Part shown: one piece after another, positions 1-5,715 of the stretch | How the letters are laid out: each line of letters opens with the position of its first letter | Position numbering within the stretch: the stretch's first letter is position 1 | Assembly (NCBI GenBank): GCA_007119345.1 | Contig: SKPV01000232.1 | Location: 1 to 7,814 of the forward strand | Direction: 5' to 3' | From: Halovivax sp. | Lineage (GTDB): Archaea; Halobacteriota; Halobacteria; Halobacteriales; Natrialbaceae | Length of the DNA: 7,814 bases | The notes under the pieces: model-generated | Told to the model about the DNA's origin: nothing | Database searches by the model: none | What the model saw: only the letters and a program-made list of their open reading frames with translations | Program-made: the position numbers and the translations under genes

Positions 1-412
1 CGTTGAACTCGACGTTCACCATGCGGTACTCGGAGCCGGCGAGGCGCTGTTCGCCCTTGCCGACGCCCTCGGCGAGCATGTCCTTGAACGGCGTGTAGTA
101 GCCCATCGTGCCGAGGTGGAGGAACGCCAGCGTGTCGGTGATCCCCCTGGTGTAGGCGTCGCGGTCCTCGTCGTCGGGGTCGAACACCGTCTTCCGGTCG
201 CGCTCCTCGAGGTACTCGAAGAGGATGGAGAAGTCGAGGATGGCGTTGCGAACGCGGCGACGGATCCGGTTTCGCTTCTGCTTTTTCGAGTGCTCGGTGT
301 AGTCGGTCTTCCGACCGAGGAGGAAGTCGCGATCGGAGGGCGTGAGGACCCCGCGCGGCCGGTCGGGATCGGCCGCCGTCTGCAGGTCGTCAGGAACCTC
401 TTCGTAGGTCAT
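1..412 (-). CDS. Uncharacterised haloarchaeal protein, 3' end missing
   Basis: The gene starts at an ATG at 412-410 and runs off the left edge; 137 residues are visible. It begins MTYEEVPDDL, then has an RGVLTPSDRDFLLGRK block (20-35), a strongly basic stretch with KKQKRNRIRRRVRN (43-56), and a helical NAILDFSILFEYLEERDRKTVF segment spanning 56-77. This pattern (RGxLTxxDRxFLxG, then a basic RIRxRVxNAxLDF helix) is one I recognise from a family of uncharacterised proteins that recurs in haloarchaeal genomes; no function is known to me. There is no signal peptide or membrane segment. The basic helix could contact nucleic acid, but that is a guess. A TATA-like TTACTTTC lies about 26 bases upstream with no Shine-Dalgarno, so the transcript is probably leaderless. 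A short palindrome lies between that box and the start. It is likely its own transcription unit, 271 bases downstream of the amidohydrolase stop. Confidence 0.8.
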   Translation of the reverse strand, partial: MTYEEVPDDLQTAADPDRPRGVLTPSDRDFLLGRKTDYTEHSKKQKRNRIRRRVRNAILDFSILFEYLEERDRKTVFDPDDEDRDAYTRGITDTLAFLHLGTMGYYTPFKDMLAEGVGKGEQRLAGSEYRMVNVEFN

Positions 413-416
413 ACAC

Positions 417-430
417 AGTATACGTGTACT
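417..430. promoter_or_regulatory. Imperfect 14-bp palindrome, possible operator
   Basis: AGTATACGTGTACT pairs at six of seven positions around a central ACGT. It sits between the TATA-like box and the start codon of the left-edge gene, where a bound repressor would block initiation. The position is suggestive, but a 14-bp palindrome with one mismatch can arise by chance. Confidence 0.3.
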
Positions 431-433
431 CCC

Positions 434-441
434 GAAAGTAA
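434..441 (-). promoter_or_regulatory. TATA-like box of the left-edge hypothetical gene
   Basis: On the minus strand this reads TTACTTTC, centred about 26 bases before the ATG at 412. That spacing fits an archaeal TATA box driving a leaderless transcript. The match to the haloarchaeal consensus is only moderate. Confidence 0.4.
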
Positions 442-683
442 CCCTTGCGGTACGGGCCATCCGTGCACCGTTTCCGTTCGGGACGAAACGAGGCCGGTCG
501 AGCCCGTTGCGGTCCGTTTCGGGCGGATGCCCTTCGACCCGTCTCCGGCCGGACCGGTTCGGTCGGCACGCTCCGCCGGGCCGTAGCCGCGTCCGCCGGG
601 CTCGTCGGCGGTTCGCGTAAACGGATTTCGAACGAGTCGAGTTCCCCACTGCGTCGGCTCGGCCGAGCTCGACCCGTCCGCCC

Positions 684-1982
684 CTACCGCCCGACGGCGA
701 CCGGCTGGCGTCTGCCGACCTCGGCGACGGCGTCGGCGAGGAGCTCGACGCCGATCGCGAGGCTGCGTTCGTCGACGTCGAACGTCGGCGTGTGGTGGCT
801 CGTCGGGTGGTCCGTGCCGACGATCAGGTACGTCGCCAGCCCGCCTCCCGCCTGGACCGCCCGCATGAGGAAGGTGGCGTCCTCGCTCGCGCCGAACTCC
901 GCCGAGGGGAGCACCTCCTCGACCCCTCGGACGCCCGTCGCGACGTCCTCGAGCAACTCGCTCAGCTCCGGGTCGCTGTCGGCCCGGGGCGACTCGCCGG
1001 TGACCCGGAGCGCGACGTCGCAGTCGTGCATCTCGGCGGCGGCGTAGCAGATCCGCTCGAGCTCGGTCCGGGCGTACTCCATGAGCGCGGTCGTCTCGCC
1101 GCGCACCTCGCCGTGGACGGCGATCTCCTCGGCGATCACGTTGCTCGCGGTGCCGCCCTCGACGCGGCCGACGTTGACGCGCGTCTTCCCGTCTCGGTGA
1201 CGGGGGATCGCGTAGGCGTTCTGGACGGCGGTCGCCATCGCCTGCATGGCGTTGGCGCCCTCGTTCGGCGCCCTCCCCGCGTGGGCGCTCGCTCCCTCGA
1301 ACGTGGCGGTGAGGTGAGCCATCGCCAGGGGCTTCTCGACCCCGGCGACGACGGTCCCCGTCGGGTGGTCCAGCCCGACGTGGAGCGCCAGCAGGTAGTC
1401 GACGTCGTCGAGGTGGCCGCTCTCGGCCATCGCCTTCCCGCCGCCGGCGAGCTCCTCGCCGGGCTGGACGAAGAGTTTGAAGGTTCCCTCGAACTCCCCG
1501 TGTTTCACCGCTTCCAGGGCGCCGAGGGCCATCGCGAGGTGGGCGTCGTGCCCGCAGGCGTGCATGTACCCCTCGTGCTCGGACCGAAACCCTTCGTCCG
1601 CGGGGCGGTGGCCGGGCTCGTTCGACTCGCGCATCGAGATGGCGTCCATGTCGACGCGCAGGCCGACGGTCGGCTTCGCTCCTTGCGCGAGCGTCGCGAC
1701 GACGCCGGTGTGGCCGCCGTCGGTCGCCTCGAGCACCGCCTCGTCCGCTCCGTTCGCCCGCGCGCGCTCGCGCCAGAAGGCGAGCTCCGCCTCGTCGGGG
1801 ACGGCCATCCGGTGGTCGGCGGAGAGGGCGTCCCGACCCACGGCGATCTCGTCGACGCCGATCCGCTCCAGTTCCGCCACGACGCGATTCGTCGTCCGGA
1901 ACTCGCACCAGCCGGGCTCGGGATGACGGTGGAACGCCCGGCGGAGCGCTGAGAGACGGTTTCGAACGTCGTGTGATACCAT
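684..1982 (-). CDS. M20-family amidohydrolase, AbgA-like
   Basis: A 432-residue cytoplasmic metal-dependent amidohydrolase that should cleave an amide bond on an N-acyl or N-aroyl amino acid. M20 hallmarks are in order: FHRHPEPGWCEFRT (17-30), RVDMDA (109-114, with the catalytic-region Asp), HACGHD (141-146; Cys143 and His145 as likely metal ligands), QPGEE (173-177; catalytic and metal-binding Glu), His201 in LHVG, the dimerisation-domain GASAHAGRAPNEG (230-242), and HH (396-397) near the C-terminus. The N-terminal domain carries the extra segment GRDALSADHRMAVPDEAEL followed by GGHTGVVATL (49-98), and the block at 118-131 resembles the same part of Escherichia coli AbgA, so I place it nearer AbgA than the shorter hippurate or IAA-amino-acid hydrolases. 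The length also matches AbgA (436 residues). No AbgB partner or AbgT transporter is visible. The ATG at 1982 is chosen because a TATA box lies 28 bases upstream and the frame beyond it translates to Arg/Pro-rich sequence. The true substrate is unknown. Confidence 0.9.
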   Translation of the reverse strand: MVSHDVRNRLSALRRAFHRHPEPGWCEFRTTNRVVAELERIGVDEIAVGRDALSADHRMAVPDEAELAFWRERARANGADEAVLEATDGGHTGVVATLAQGAKPTVGLRVDMDAISMRESNEPGHRPADEGFRSEHEGYMHACGHDAHLAMALGALEAVKHGEFEGTFKLFVQPGEELAGGGKAMAESGHLDDVDYLLALHVGLDHPTGTVVAGVEKPLAMAHLTATFEGASAHAGRAPNEGANAMQAMATAVQNAYAIPRHRDGKTRVNVGRVEGGTASNVIAEEIAVHGEVRGETTALMEYARTELERICYAAAEMHDCDVALRVTGESPRADSDPELSELLEDVATGVRGVEEVLPSAEFGASEDATFLMRAVQAGGGLATYLIVGTDHPTSHHTPTFDVDERSLAIGVELLADAVAEVGRRQPVAVGR

Positions 1983-2006
1983 ATTCCGGACGGACGGCGC
2001 GACGAC

Positions 2007-2014
2007 ACTTAATC
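2007..2014 (-). promoter_or_regulatory. TATA box of the amidohydrolase gene
   Basis: The minus strand reads GATTAAGT, centred about 28 bases before the ATG at 1982. It is an AT-rich patch in otherwise GC-rich DNA at the spacing expected for a leaderless haloarchaeal transcript. No Shine-Dalgarno is present between it and the start. Confidence 0.6.
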
Positions 2015-2046
2015 GTGAGCGAGAATTGTTGGATCTCCGCGGGTAT

Positions 2047-2058
2047 CGGTCGCGACCG
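2047..2058. promoter_or_regulatory. Perfect 12-bp palindrome in the divergent region
   Basis: CGGTCGCGACCG is a perfect palindrome about 70 bases upstream of the amidohydrolase start and about 36 bases beyond its TATA box. Its TCGCGA core also occurs in the direct repeats at 2132-2174. TCGCGA-type words are common in GC-rich haloarchaeal DNA, so this may be background. Confidence 0.3.
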
Positions 2059-2131
2059 CGTCCGGGTTCCCCGCCCGTCGCCGTTCGCGGCCGACGCGTT
2101 CGAGGCCGACCGACCGTCCCCCTCGGTCGAT

Positions 2132-2174
2132 GCGACCGCTCGCGAGATCCGCCGGCGACCGCTCGCGAGATCCG
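2132..2174. repeat. Tandem 20-bp direct repeat in the divergent region
   Basis: GCGACCGCTCGCGAGATCCG occurs twice with no mismatch, at 2132-2151 and 2155-2174, separated by CCG, giving a 23-base period. Each copy contains the perfect 8-bp palindrome CTCGCGAG. A further GCGACC at 2176-2181 may be the remnant of a third copy. The pair lies between the divergent amidohydrolase and oxidoreductase genes, with its centre about 65-70 bases upstream of the latter. A regulator-binding pair about two helical turns apart or a simple tandem duplication would both explain it. Confidence 0.75.
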
Positions 2175-2201
2175 GGCGACCACCCTGCTCAAGTTCCTCC
2201 G

Positions 2202-2215
2202 CCGCGAACTCGCGG
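2202..2215. promoter_or_regulatory. Inverted repeat before the oxidoreductase start, possible operator
   Basis: CCGCGA-AC-TCGCGG is a perfect inverted repeat with 6-bp arms. It ends six bases before the ATG at 2221. If the transcript is leaderless, the repeat would cover the initiation region and suit a repressor. A weak TATA candidate (CTCAAGTTC, about 2189-2197) lies just upstream at roughly the right distance. Confidence 0.35.
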
Positions 2216-2220
2216 TCGTA

Positions 2221-3552
2221 ATGTCCGACGCGACCGGCGAAACCGACCTCCCGGACCGCACCGACGTCGCGGTCGTCGGCGGCGGGATCATGGGGACCGC
2301 GACCGCGTACTTCCTCGCGCGCGATAGCGATCTCGACGTGACCCTCCTGGAACGCGACCGGCTCGCCGCCGGCTCGACCGGAGACTCCTCGGCGATCCTG
2401 CGTCACCACTACGGCGACCAGGCGATCTACACCGACGCGGCCTGGTGGAGCCACCGGTTCTTTCGGGACTTCGCGGCGGAGACCGGCGCCGCGCTGGCCT
2501 ACGACGACAGCCCGCTCGTCCGCTTCGCCGACGAGGGGAGCGCCGGCGGTCGATACGCGGCGGCCGGCTACGACGTCCTCGACGAGCGAGACATCCCCGT
2601 CTCCCGCCACGAGGCCGACGAACTTCCGGATCGGTACCCGATGTACGAGGGCGCCGACTACGACTTCGCCGTCAGCGACGACGCCGCGGCGTACGCCGAC
2701 GGCACCGACGCGGCGCTCGGATTCGCCCGCGGGGCGGCCGACCGGGGCGCCAGGGTCGTCACGGGGGTCGCCGTCGAGGCGATCGAAACCGCGGGCGGCG
2801 GGAATGACGGAACGACCCGTCGGGACGTCGACGCCGCGGCGGCCGTCGACCGCGAGGCGACCGAATCGGCGGCCGTCGACCACGAGGCGACCGAATCGGC
2901 CGCGGACGGCCGCGTCACCGGCGTTCGAACCGACCGCGGGACCGTCGCCTGCGACGCCGTCGTCGTCGCCGCGGGCCCCTGGACCCCCGACCTCGCCGAG
3001 ACCGTCGGCGTCGAGATTCCGATCACGCCGGTGCGCGAACAGATCCTGCTGCTCGACCCGCCCGCCGACTACGCCGACGCCTATCCGGAACTGACGCCGA
3101 CCACGAGCCTCCCCGGCGGCCAGTGGTACGTCCGCCCCGACTTCGGCGAGGGGATCCTCGTCGCCACGCACCGTCACGCCGAGGCGACGGATCCCGACGA
3201 TTACGACGACTCCCCGGACGAGGAGACGATCCTCGAACTCGTCGACACGTTGGCCGAGCACGTCCCCGGGCTCGCCGACGCCGGCATCAAGGGCAGCTAC
3301 TGCGGCGTCTACTCGACGACGCCCGACCACGACTTCGTGATCGACGCGGCGGGTCCCGAGGGGTGCTACTGGTGCTGTGGCTTCTCCGGTCACGGATTCA
3401 AACACGGTCCCGCCGTGGGGAAGCTGACCGCCGGATTAGTGCTCGGCGAGGAGCCACGACTGGGCGACGTCGAGATCGATCTCGAGTACTTCTCGCTGGA
3501 TCGGTTCGCGGAGGATCCGGACGGGCACGGCCGGCCGGACGACTACATCTGA
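2221..3552 (+). CDS. FAD-dependent oxidoreductase, DAO / sarcosine oxidase-like
   Basis: A 443-residue flavoprotein of the DAO fold, predicted to oxidise an amine or N-substituted amino acid in the cytoplasm. The Rossmann motif VAVVGGGIMG (16-25) and Glu44 in TLLERD bind the ADP part of FAD. GSTGDSSAILRHHYG (51-65) matches the segment near the isoalloxazine ring in sarcosine oxidase-type enzymes. VVVAAGPWTPDL (247-258) and GFSGHGFKHGPAVG (387-400) are the later FAD-contact motifs. STTPDHDFVID (365-375) corresponds to the TPDxxxxID block. The loop at about 192-228 is expanded and low in complexity and holds a perfect-frame 10-residue duplication. Four of the five cysteines cluster at 361, 382, 385 and 386. 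The ATG at 2221 is chosen because the Rossmann strand follows directly and the upstream frame is Arg/Pro-rich. It is divergent from the amidohydrolase and 73 bases ahead of the MFS gene. The substrate and electron acceptor are not determined. Confidence 0.88.
   Translation: MSDATGETDLPDRTDVAVVGGGIMGTATAYFLARDSDLDVTLLERDRLAAGSTGDSSAILRHHYGDQAIYTDAAWWSHRFFRDFAAETGAALAYDDSPLVRFADEGSAGGRYAAAGYDVLDERDIPVSRHEADELPDRYPMYEGADYDFAVSDDAAAYADGTDAALGFARGAADRGARVVTGVAVEAIETAGGGNDGTTRRDVDAAAAVDREATESAAVDHEATESAADGRVTGVRTDRGTVACDAVVVAAGPWTPDLAETVGVEIPITPVREQILLLDPPADYADAYPELTPTTSLPGGQWYVRPDFGEGILVATHRHAEATDPDDYDDSPDEETILELVDTLAEHVPGLADAGIKGSYCGVYSTTPDHDFVIDAAGPEGCYWCCGFSGHGFKHGPAVGKLTAGLVLGEEPRLGDVEIDLEYFSLDRFAEDPDGHGRPDDYI
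2839..2898 (+). repeat. In-frame 30-bp tandem duplication inside the oxidoreductase
   Basis: Units 2839-2868 and 2869-2898 match at 29 of 30 bases; the one difference (CGC versus CAC) changes Arg211 to His221. They encode AAVDREATES (207-216) and AAVDHEATES (217-226). The duplication falls in a hydrophilic loop between strands ending near GVAVEAIET and starting at GRVTGVRTD, so it lengthens a surface loop without breaking the fold. Confidence 0.9.
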
Positions 3553-3593
3553 ACCGGCCCGACCACCGTTCCGGTCGCGTCCGTTTTCGCCAC

Positions 3594-3599
3594 GTATAA
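3594..3599 (+). promoter_or_regulatory. TATA box of the MFS transporter gene
   Basis: GTATAA is centred about 29 bases before the ATG at 3626, with no Shine-Dalgarno in between. This suggests the transporter has its own leaderless promoter in the 73-base gap after the oxidoreductase, rather than depending only on read-through. Confidence 0.6.
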
Positions 3600-3625
3600 C
3601 GGCCCCTGCCGAAAACCCACGAGAA

Positions 3626-4933
3626 ATGTCGAAGACGCCCGTCCGCGGCTCGCCCCGTCGCGGCCTCGCCGCCGCCACGTTCGGCTTCTTCATCGGCTTC
3701 GCGGGCGTGGTGGTCTACGGCCCGGCGGCGAGCGAGTTCGAGGAGGCGATGGGGCTGTCGGGAATCATGCTGGGACTGCTCGTCGGGGCGCCCAACCTGA
3801 TCGGCTCGCTCCTGCGGATTCCGTTCGGCGCGTGGACGGACGACGTTGGGGCCCGGAAACCCTTCCTGATCCTGCTGGGGCTCTCGATCGTCGGCATGGC
3901 CGGCCTGTCGGCGATCCTCGTCCTCTGGTACCCCGACGGACTCACGATCGAGCTCTACCCCGCGATCTTCCTGTTCGGGGCGCTTTCCGGCTGCGGCATC
4001 GCCACCTTCTCCGTCGGCAGCGCCCAGACCGCCTACTGGTACCCCGCGGACCGGCAGGGGACCGCGCTGGCGGTCTTCGCGGGCCTGGGCAACAGCTCGC
4101 CGGGGATCTTCACCGTCGTCATCCCCGTCGCGCTGGCGGTTCTGGGGCTGACGACGACGTACGTCGTCTGGCTGGCGTTCCTCGTCGTCGGGACGGCGAT
4201 CTACGCGACGATCGCCGTCGACCCGTACTCCTTCCAGCTGCGCGCGCGGGGACTCGGCCCGGATCGGGCGCGGAGGCGGGCCGAGGCGCTCGGTCAGGAG
4301 CTGTTCCCCGGCGGTGACGCCGTCGGCTCGATCGAGGACGCGGCCTCGCTGAAGCGGACCTGGGCGCTCGTCGCGCTCTACTTCACCTCATTCGGCGGAT
4401 TTTTGGCGCTGACGGTCTGGCTCCCCTCCTACTGGACGTCGCTGCACGGGATCGAGGCGCGGACGGCGGGCGTGCTCACCGCGGTCGGGTTCATCCTCCT
4501 GGCGACGTTCGTCCGGATCCCCGGCGGCGCGCTGAGCGACCGCGTCGGCGGCGAGCGCGCCGCGACCGCGAGCTTCGCCGTCGTCGGTCTCGGCGCGATC
4601 TGCATGATCCTCACCCCCCGGATCGGGGCCCTCGCGAGCGAGTTCGGGGTCGCGCTCGTCGGGATGATCCTGCTGGCGACCGGCATCGGGGTGGCCAACG
4701 CGGCGACCTTCCAGCTGCTCCCGCTGTACGTCCCCGACGCCGTCGGCGGCGCCTCCGGCCTGGTCGGCGGCCTGGGCGCCTTCGGCGGCTTCGTCGTGCC
4801 GCCGATCCTGGGGGTCTTCGTCGACGTCTACGGCGTCACCGGCTACGCGACCGGATTCGTCGTCTACCTCGGCCTGGCGACGATCGGGGTCGCGCTCTCG
4901 GTCGGGCTGTACGCGACGGTCGAGGAGGGATGA
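3626..4933 (+). CDS. MFS transporter, NarK (nitrate/nitrite porter)-like
   Basis: A 435-residue inner-membrane transporter with about 12 hydrophobic helices and a charged central cytoplasmic loop at about 200-243. Its best resemblance is to the nitrate/nitrite porter branch of the major facilitator superfamily. LLRIPFGAWTDDVGARK (62-78) in helix 2 and FVRIPGGALSDRVGGE (295-310) in helix 8 each place an arginine (Arg64, Arg297) where NarK has its two anion-binding arginines. SVGSAQTAYWYPADRQG (129-145) runs into GLGNSSPG (153-160), like the first nitrate signature, and GLVGGLGAFGGFVVPPILG (378-396) resembles the second. The substrate is therefore probably a small anion or carboxylate. Nitrate is possible, but no nitrate reductase gene is nearby, and the neighbours (amidohydrolase, amine-type oxidase) suggest an organic nitrogen compound. 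The ATG at 3626 fits the TATA box 29 bases upstream and leaves a short basic N-terminus before helix 1. Confidence 0.88.
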   Translation: MSKTPVRGSPRRGLAAATFGFFIGFAGVVVYGPAASEFEEAMGLSGIMLGLLVGAPNLIGSLLRIPFGAWTDDVGARKPFLILLGLSIVGMAGLSAILVLWYPDGLTIELYPAIFLFGALSGCGIATFSVGSAQTAYWYPADRQGTALAVFAGLGNSSPGIFTVVIPVALAVLGLTTTYVVWLAFLVVGTAIYATIAVDPYSFQLRARGLGPDRARRRAEALGQELFPGGDAVGSIEDAASLKRTWALVALYFTSFGGFLALTVWLPSYWTSLHGIEARTAGVLTAVGFILLATFVRIPGGALSDRVGGERAATASFAVVGLGAICMILTPRIGALASEFGVALVGMILLATGIGVANAATFQLLPLYVPDAVGGASGLVGGLGAFGGFVVPPILGVFVDVYGVTGYATGFVVYLGLATIGVALSVGLYATVEEG

Positions 4934-4946
4934 GCCGACGGTCGGC
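4934..4946 (+). terminator. Short hairpin right after the MFS stop codon
   Basis: GCCGA-CGG-TCGGC forms a 5-bp GC stem directly after the TGA at 4931-4933. No T-tract follows, so it is only a weak candidate for a 3'-end or pausing element. The following bases up to about 5045 show no gene; the translation in the cupin frame there is Arg/Pro-rich. Confidence 0.25.
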
Positions 4947-5049
4947 AACGGCCGCCCCGACGCCTCCGTCCGAGCGAGAGCGGACGCCGCGACCTGCGCG
5001 GCAGTGGACCTGTCCGCCGACACGACCGGGCGGATCGCCTGAGAAATCC

Positions 5050-5055
5050 GTTATC
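5050..5055 (+). promoter_or_regulatory. Weak TATA-like element before the cupin gene
   Basis: GTTATC lies in an AT-enriched patch (GAGAAATCCGTTATC) within GC-rich DNA. Its centre is about 27 bases before the GTG at 5080 and 39 before the ATG at 5092. It supports a promoter between the MFS and cupin genes and sets the start-codon ambiguity noted for the cupin. Confidence 0.35.
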
Positions 5056-5091
5056 CCCTCCGGCGGAGTATGGGTAGCGGTGACACACGAA

Positions 5092-5607
5092 ATGACTTCA
5101 CTAGCAACCGCACAGCCGTTCGTTCTCGGCCCCGAGGAGGGTGAGCCCTACTGGTTCGTCGGAACGTTGACGATAATCAAGGCGACCGGCGAGACGACCG
5201 ACGGTTCGTTCTCGATGGTCGAACAGCTGGCGCCGCCGGGCATCTCGCCGCCGCTGCACGTCCACCACGAGGACGACGAGCTGTTCTACGTCCTCGAGGG
5301 GACCGTCGAGTTTCAGGTCGGTGACGACCGACTCACGGCCGGGCCCGGATCGACCGTCTACGGTCCCCACGGCGTCCCGCACACCTATCTGACGACCACG
5401 GAAGCGCGAATGCTCGTCGTCACCCACGAACCCGGCTTCGAGGGAATGTTCGCCGAGGTCGGCCGTCCGGCCGAATCCTGGACGATTCCGGAGGAACCGC
5501 CGAGCGAGGCAGAGATCGAACGCATCCACGAGGTCGCCGACGAGTACGGCTTCGAACTGCTCGGTCCGCCGCTGGAACTCGAGGACCGATCGGCGACGGA
5601 GTCGTGA
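5092..5607 (+). CDS. Single-domain cupin protein (quercetin dioxygenase-like type)
   Basis: A 171-residue cytoplasmic cupin with both conserved motifs intact. Motif 1 is Gly50, then His56, His58 and Glu63 within GISPPLHVHHEDDELFYVLEG; motif 2 is Gly86, Pro92, Gly94 and His97 in GSTVYGPHGVPHTY. The three histidines and Glu63 form a complete metal site. The N-terminal PYWFVGTLTIIKATGETTDG (19-38) precedes the barrel, and an acidic helical tail follows (137-171). This architecture resembles bacterial cupins loosely annotated as quercetin dioxygenase-like; dioxygenase, isomerase or sensor roles are all possible. Two starts are plausible: the ATG at 5092 with GGTGA eight bases upstream, or the in-frame GTG at 5080, which sits about 27 bases from a weak TATA element and would add MTHE. 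I use the ATG. An ATG at 4930 overlapping the MFS stop is rejected because the added 54 residues are Arg/Pro-rich. Confidence 0.85.
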   Translation: MTSLATAQPFVLGPEEGEPYWFVGTLTIIKATGETTDGSFSMVEQLAPPGISPPLHVHHEDDELFYVLEGTVEFQVGDDRLTAGPGSTVYGPHGVPHTYLTTTEARMLVVTHEPGFEGMFAEVGRPAESWTIPEEPPSEAEIERIHEVADEYGFELLGPPLELEDRSATES

Positions 5608-5679
5608 TCCGACGCGGATCTCCCGGTGACTTGGAGCGTCGGTCCCGCGATACCCGCCCGCTCCTCGCCGGCGAATAGC

Positions 5680-5697
5680 CGTCCGGTATCCCGGACG
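5680..5697. terminator. Hairpin between convergent genes, possible bidirectional 3' end
   Basis: CGTCCGG-TATC-CCGGACG is a perfect 7-bp stem with a 4-base loop. It lies in the 108-base gap between the stop codons of the cupin and the NSS small-subunit gene, 18 bases after the latter. No T-run flanks it, so archaeal-type termination there is uncertain. The rest of the gap shows no gene. Confidence 0.35.
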
Positions 5698-5715
5698 AGA
5701 ATCTCGGCGGAGTCC

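Larger units (their letters stand above)
413..683. other. Intergenic stretch between amidohydrolase and left-edge gene
   Basis: This is 271 bases with no convincing gene; the open frames crossing it have arginine/proline-rich translations unlike haloarchaeal proteins. It holds the promoter of the left-edge gene at its left end. It also has two weak hairpins: CGTTTC/GAAACG with a 10-base loop (469-490) and GACCG-GTT-CGGTC (552-564). Neither is followed by a T-run on the minus strand, so I do not call a terminator for the amidohydrolase. Confidence 0.5.

Noticed and set aside
684..1982. Firm assignment as p-aminobenzoyl-glutamate hydrolase
   Set aside because: The architecture is AbgA-like, but no AbgB or AbgT is visible in the window and M20 substrate specificity cannot be read from motifs alone, so no gene symbol is given.
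2132..2174. CRISPR-like repeat
   Set aside because: There are only two copies with a 3-base spacer, so this is a tandem direct repeat and not a repeat-spacer array.
2026..2220. N-terminal extension of the oxidoreductase by 65 codons
   Set aside because: It is Arg/Pro-rich, covers the repeat-bearing control region, and would put an unusual segment before the Rossmann fold.
1983..2291. N-terminal extension of the amidohydrolase by 103 codons
   Set aside because: The extension is Arg/Ser-rich, overlaps the oxidoreductase start on the other strand and lies upstream of a well-placed TATA box; M20 homologues start near the ATG at 1982.
3301..3303. Cys361 as the covalent FAD attachment residue known from sarcosine oxidase
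   Set aside because: Relative to the conserved Tyr and TPDxxF block it is one residue too far upstream; Gly362 occupies the matching position. It is kept only as part of the cysteine-cluster observation.
409..3405. A 998-codon open frame on the minus strand spanning the amidohydrolase, the divergent region and most of the oxidoreductase
   Set aside because: It overlaps two genes with clear family motifs in other frames, and its translation is Arg/Pro/Gly-rich with no recognisable domain. Long stop-free shadow frames are expected in GC-rich haloarchaeal DNA.
4930..5091. Cupin start at 4930, overlapping the MFS stop as ATGA and suggesting translational coupling
   Set aside because: The added 54 residues are rich in Arg, Pro and Ser and unlike the acidic cupin body, and a separate TATA-like element and a closer start are available.
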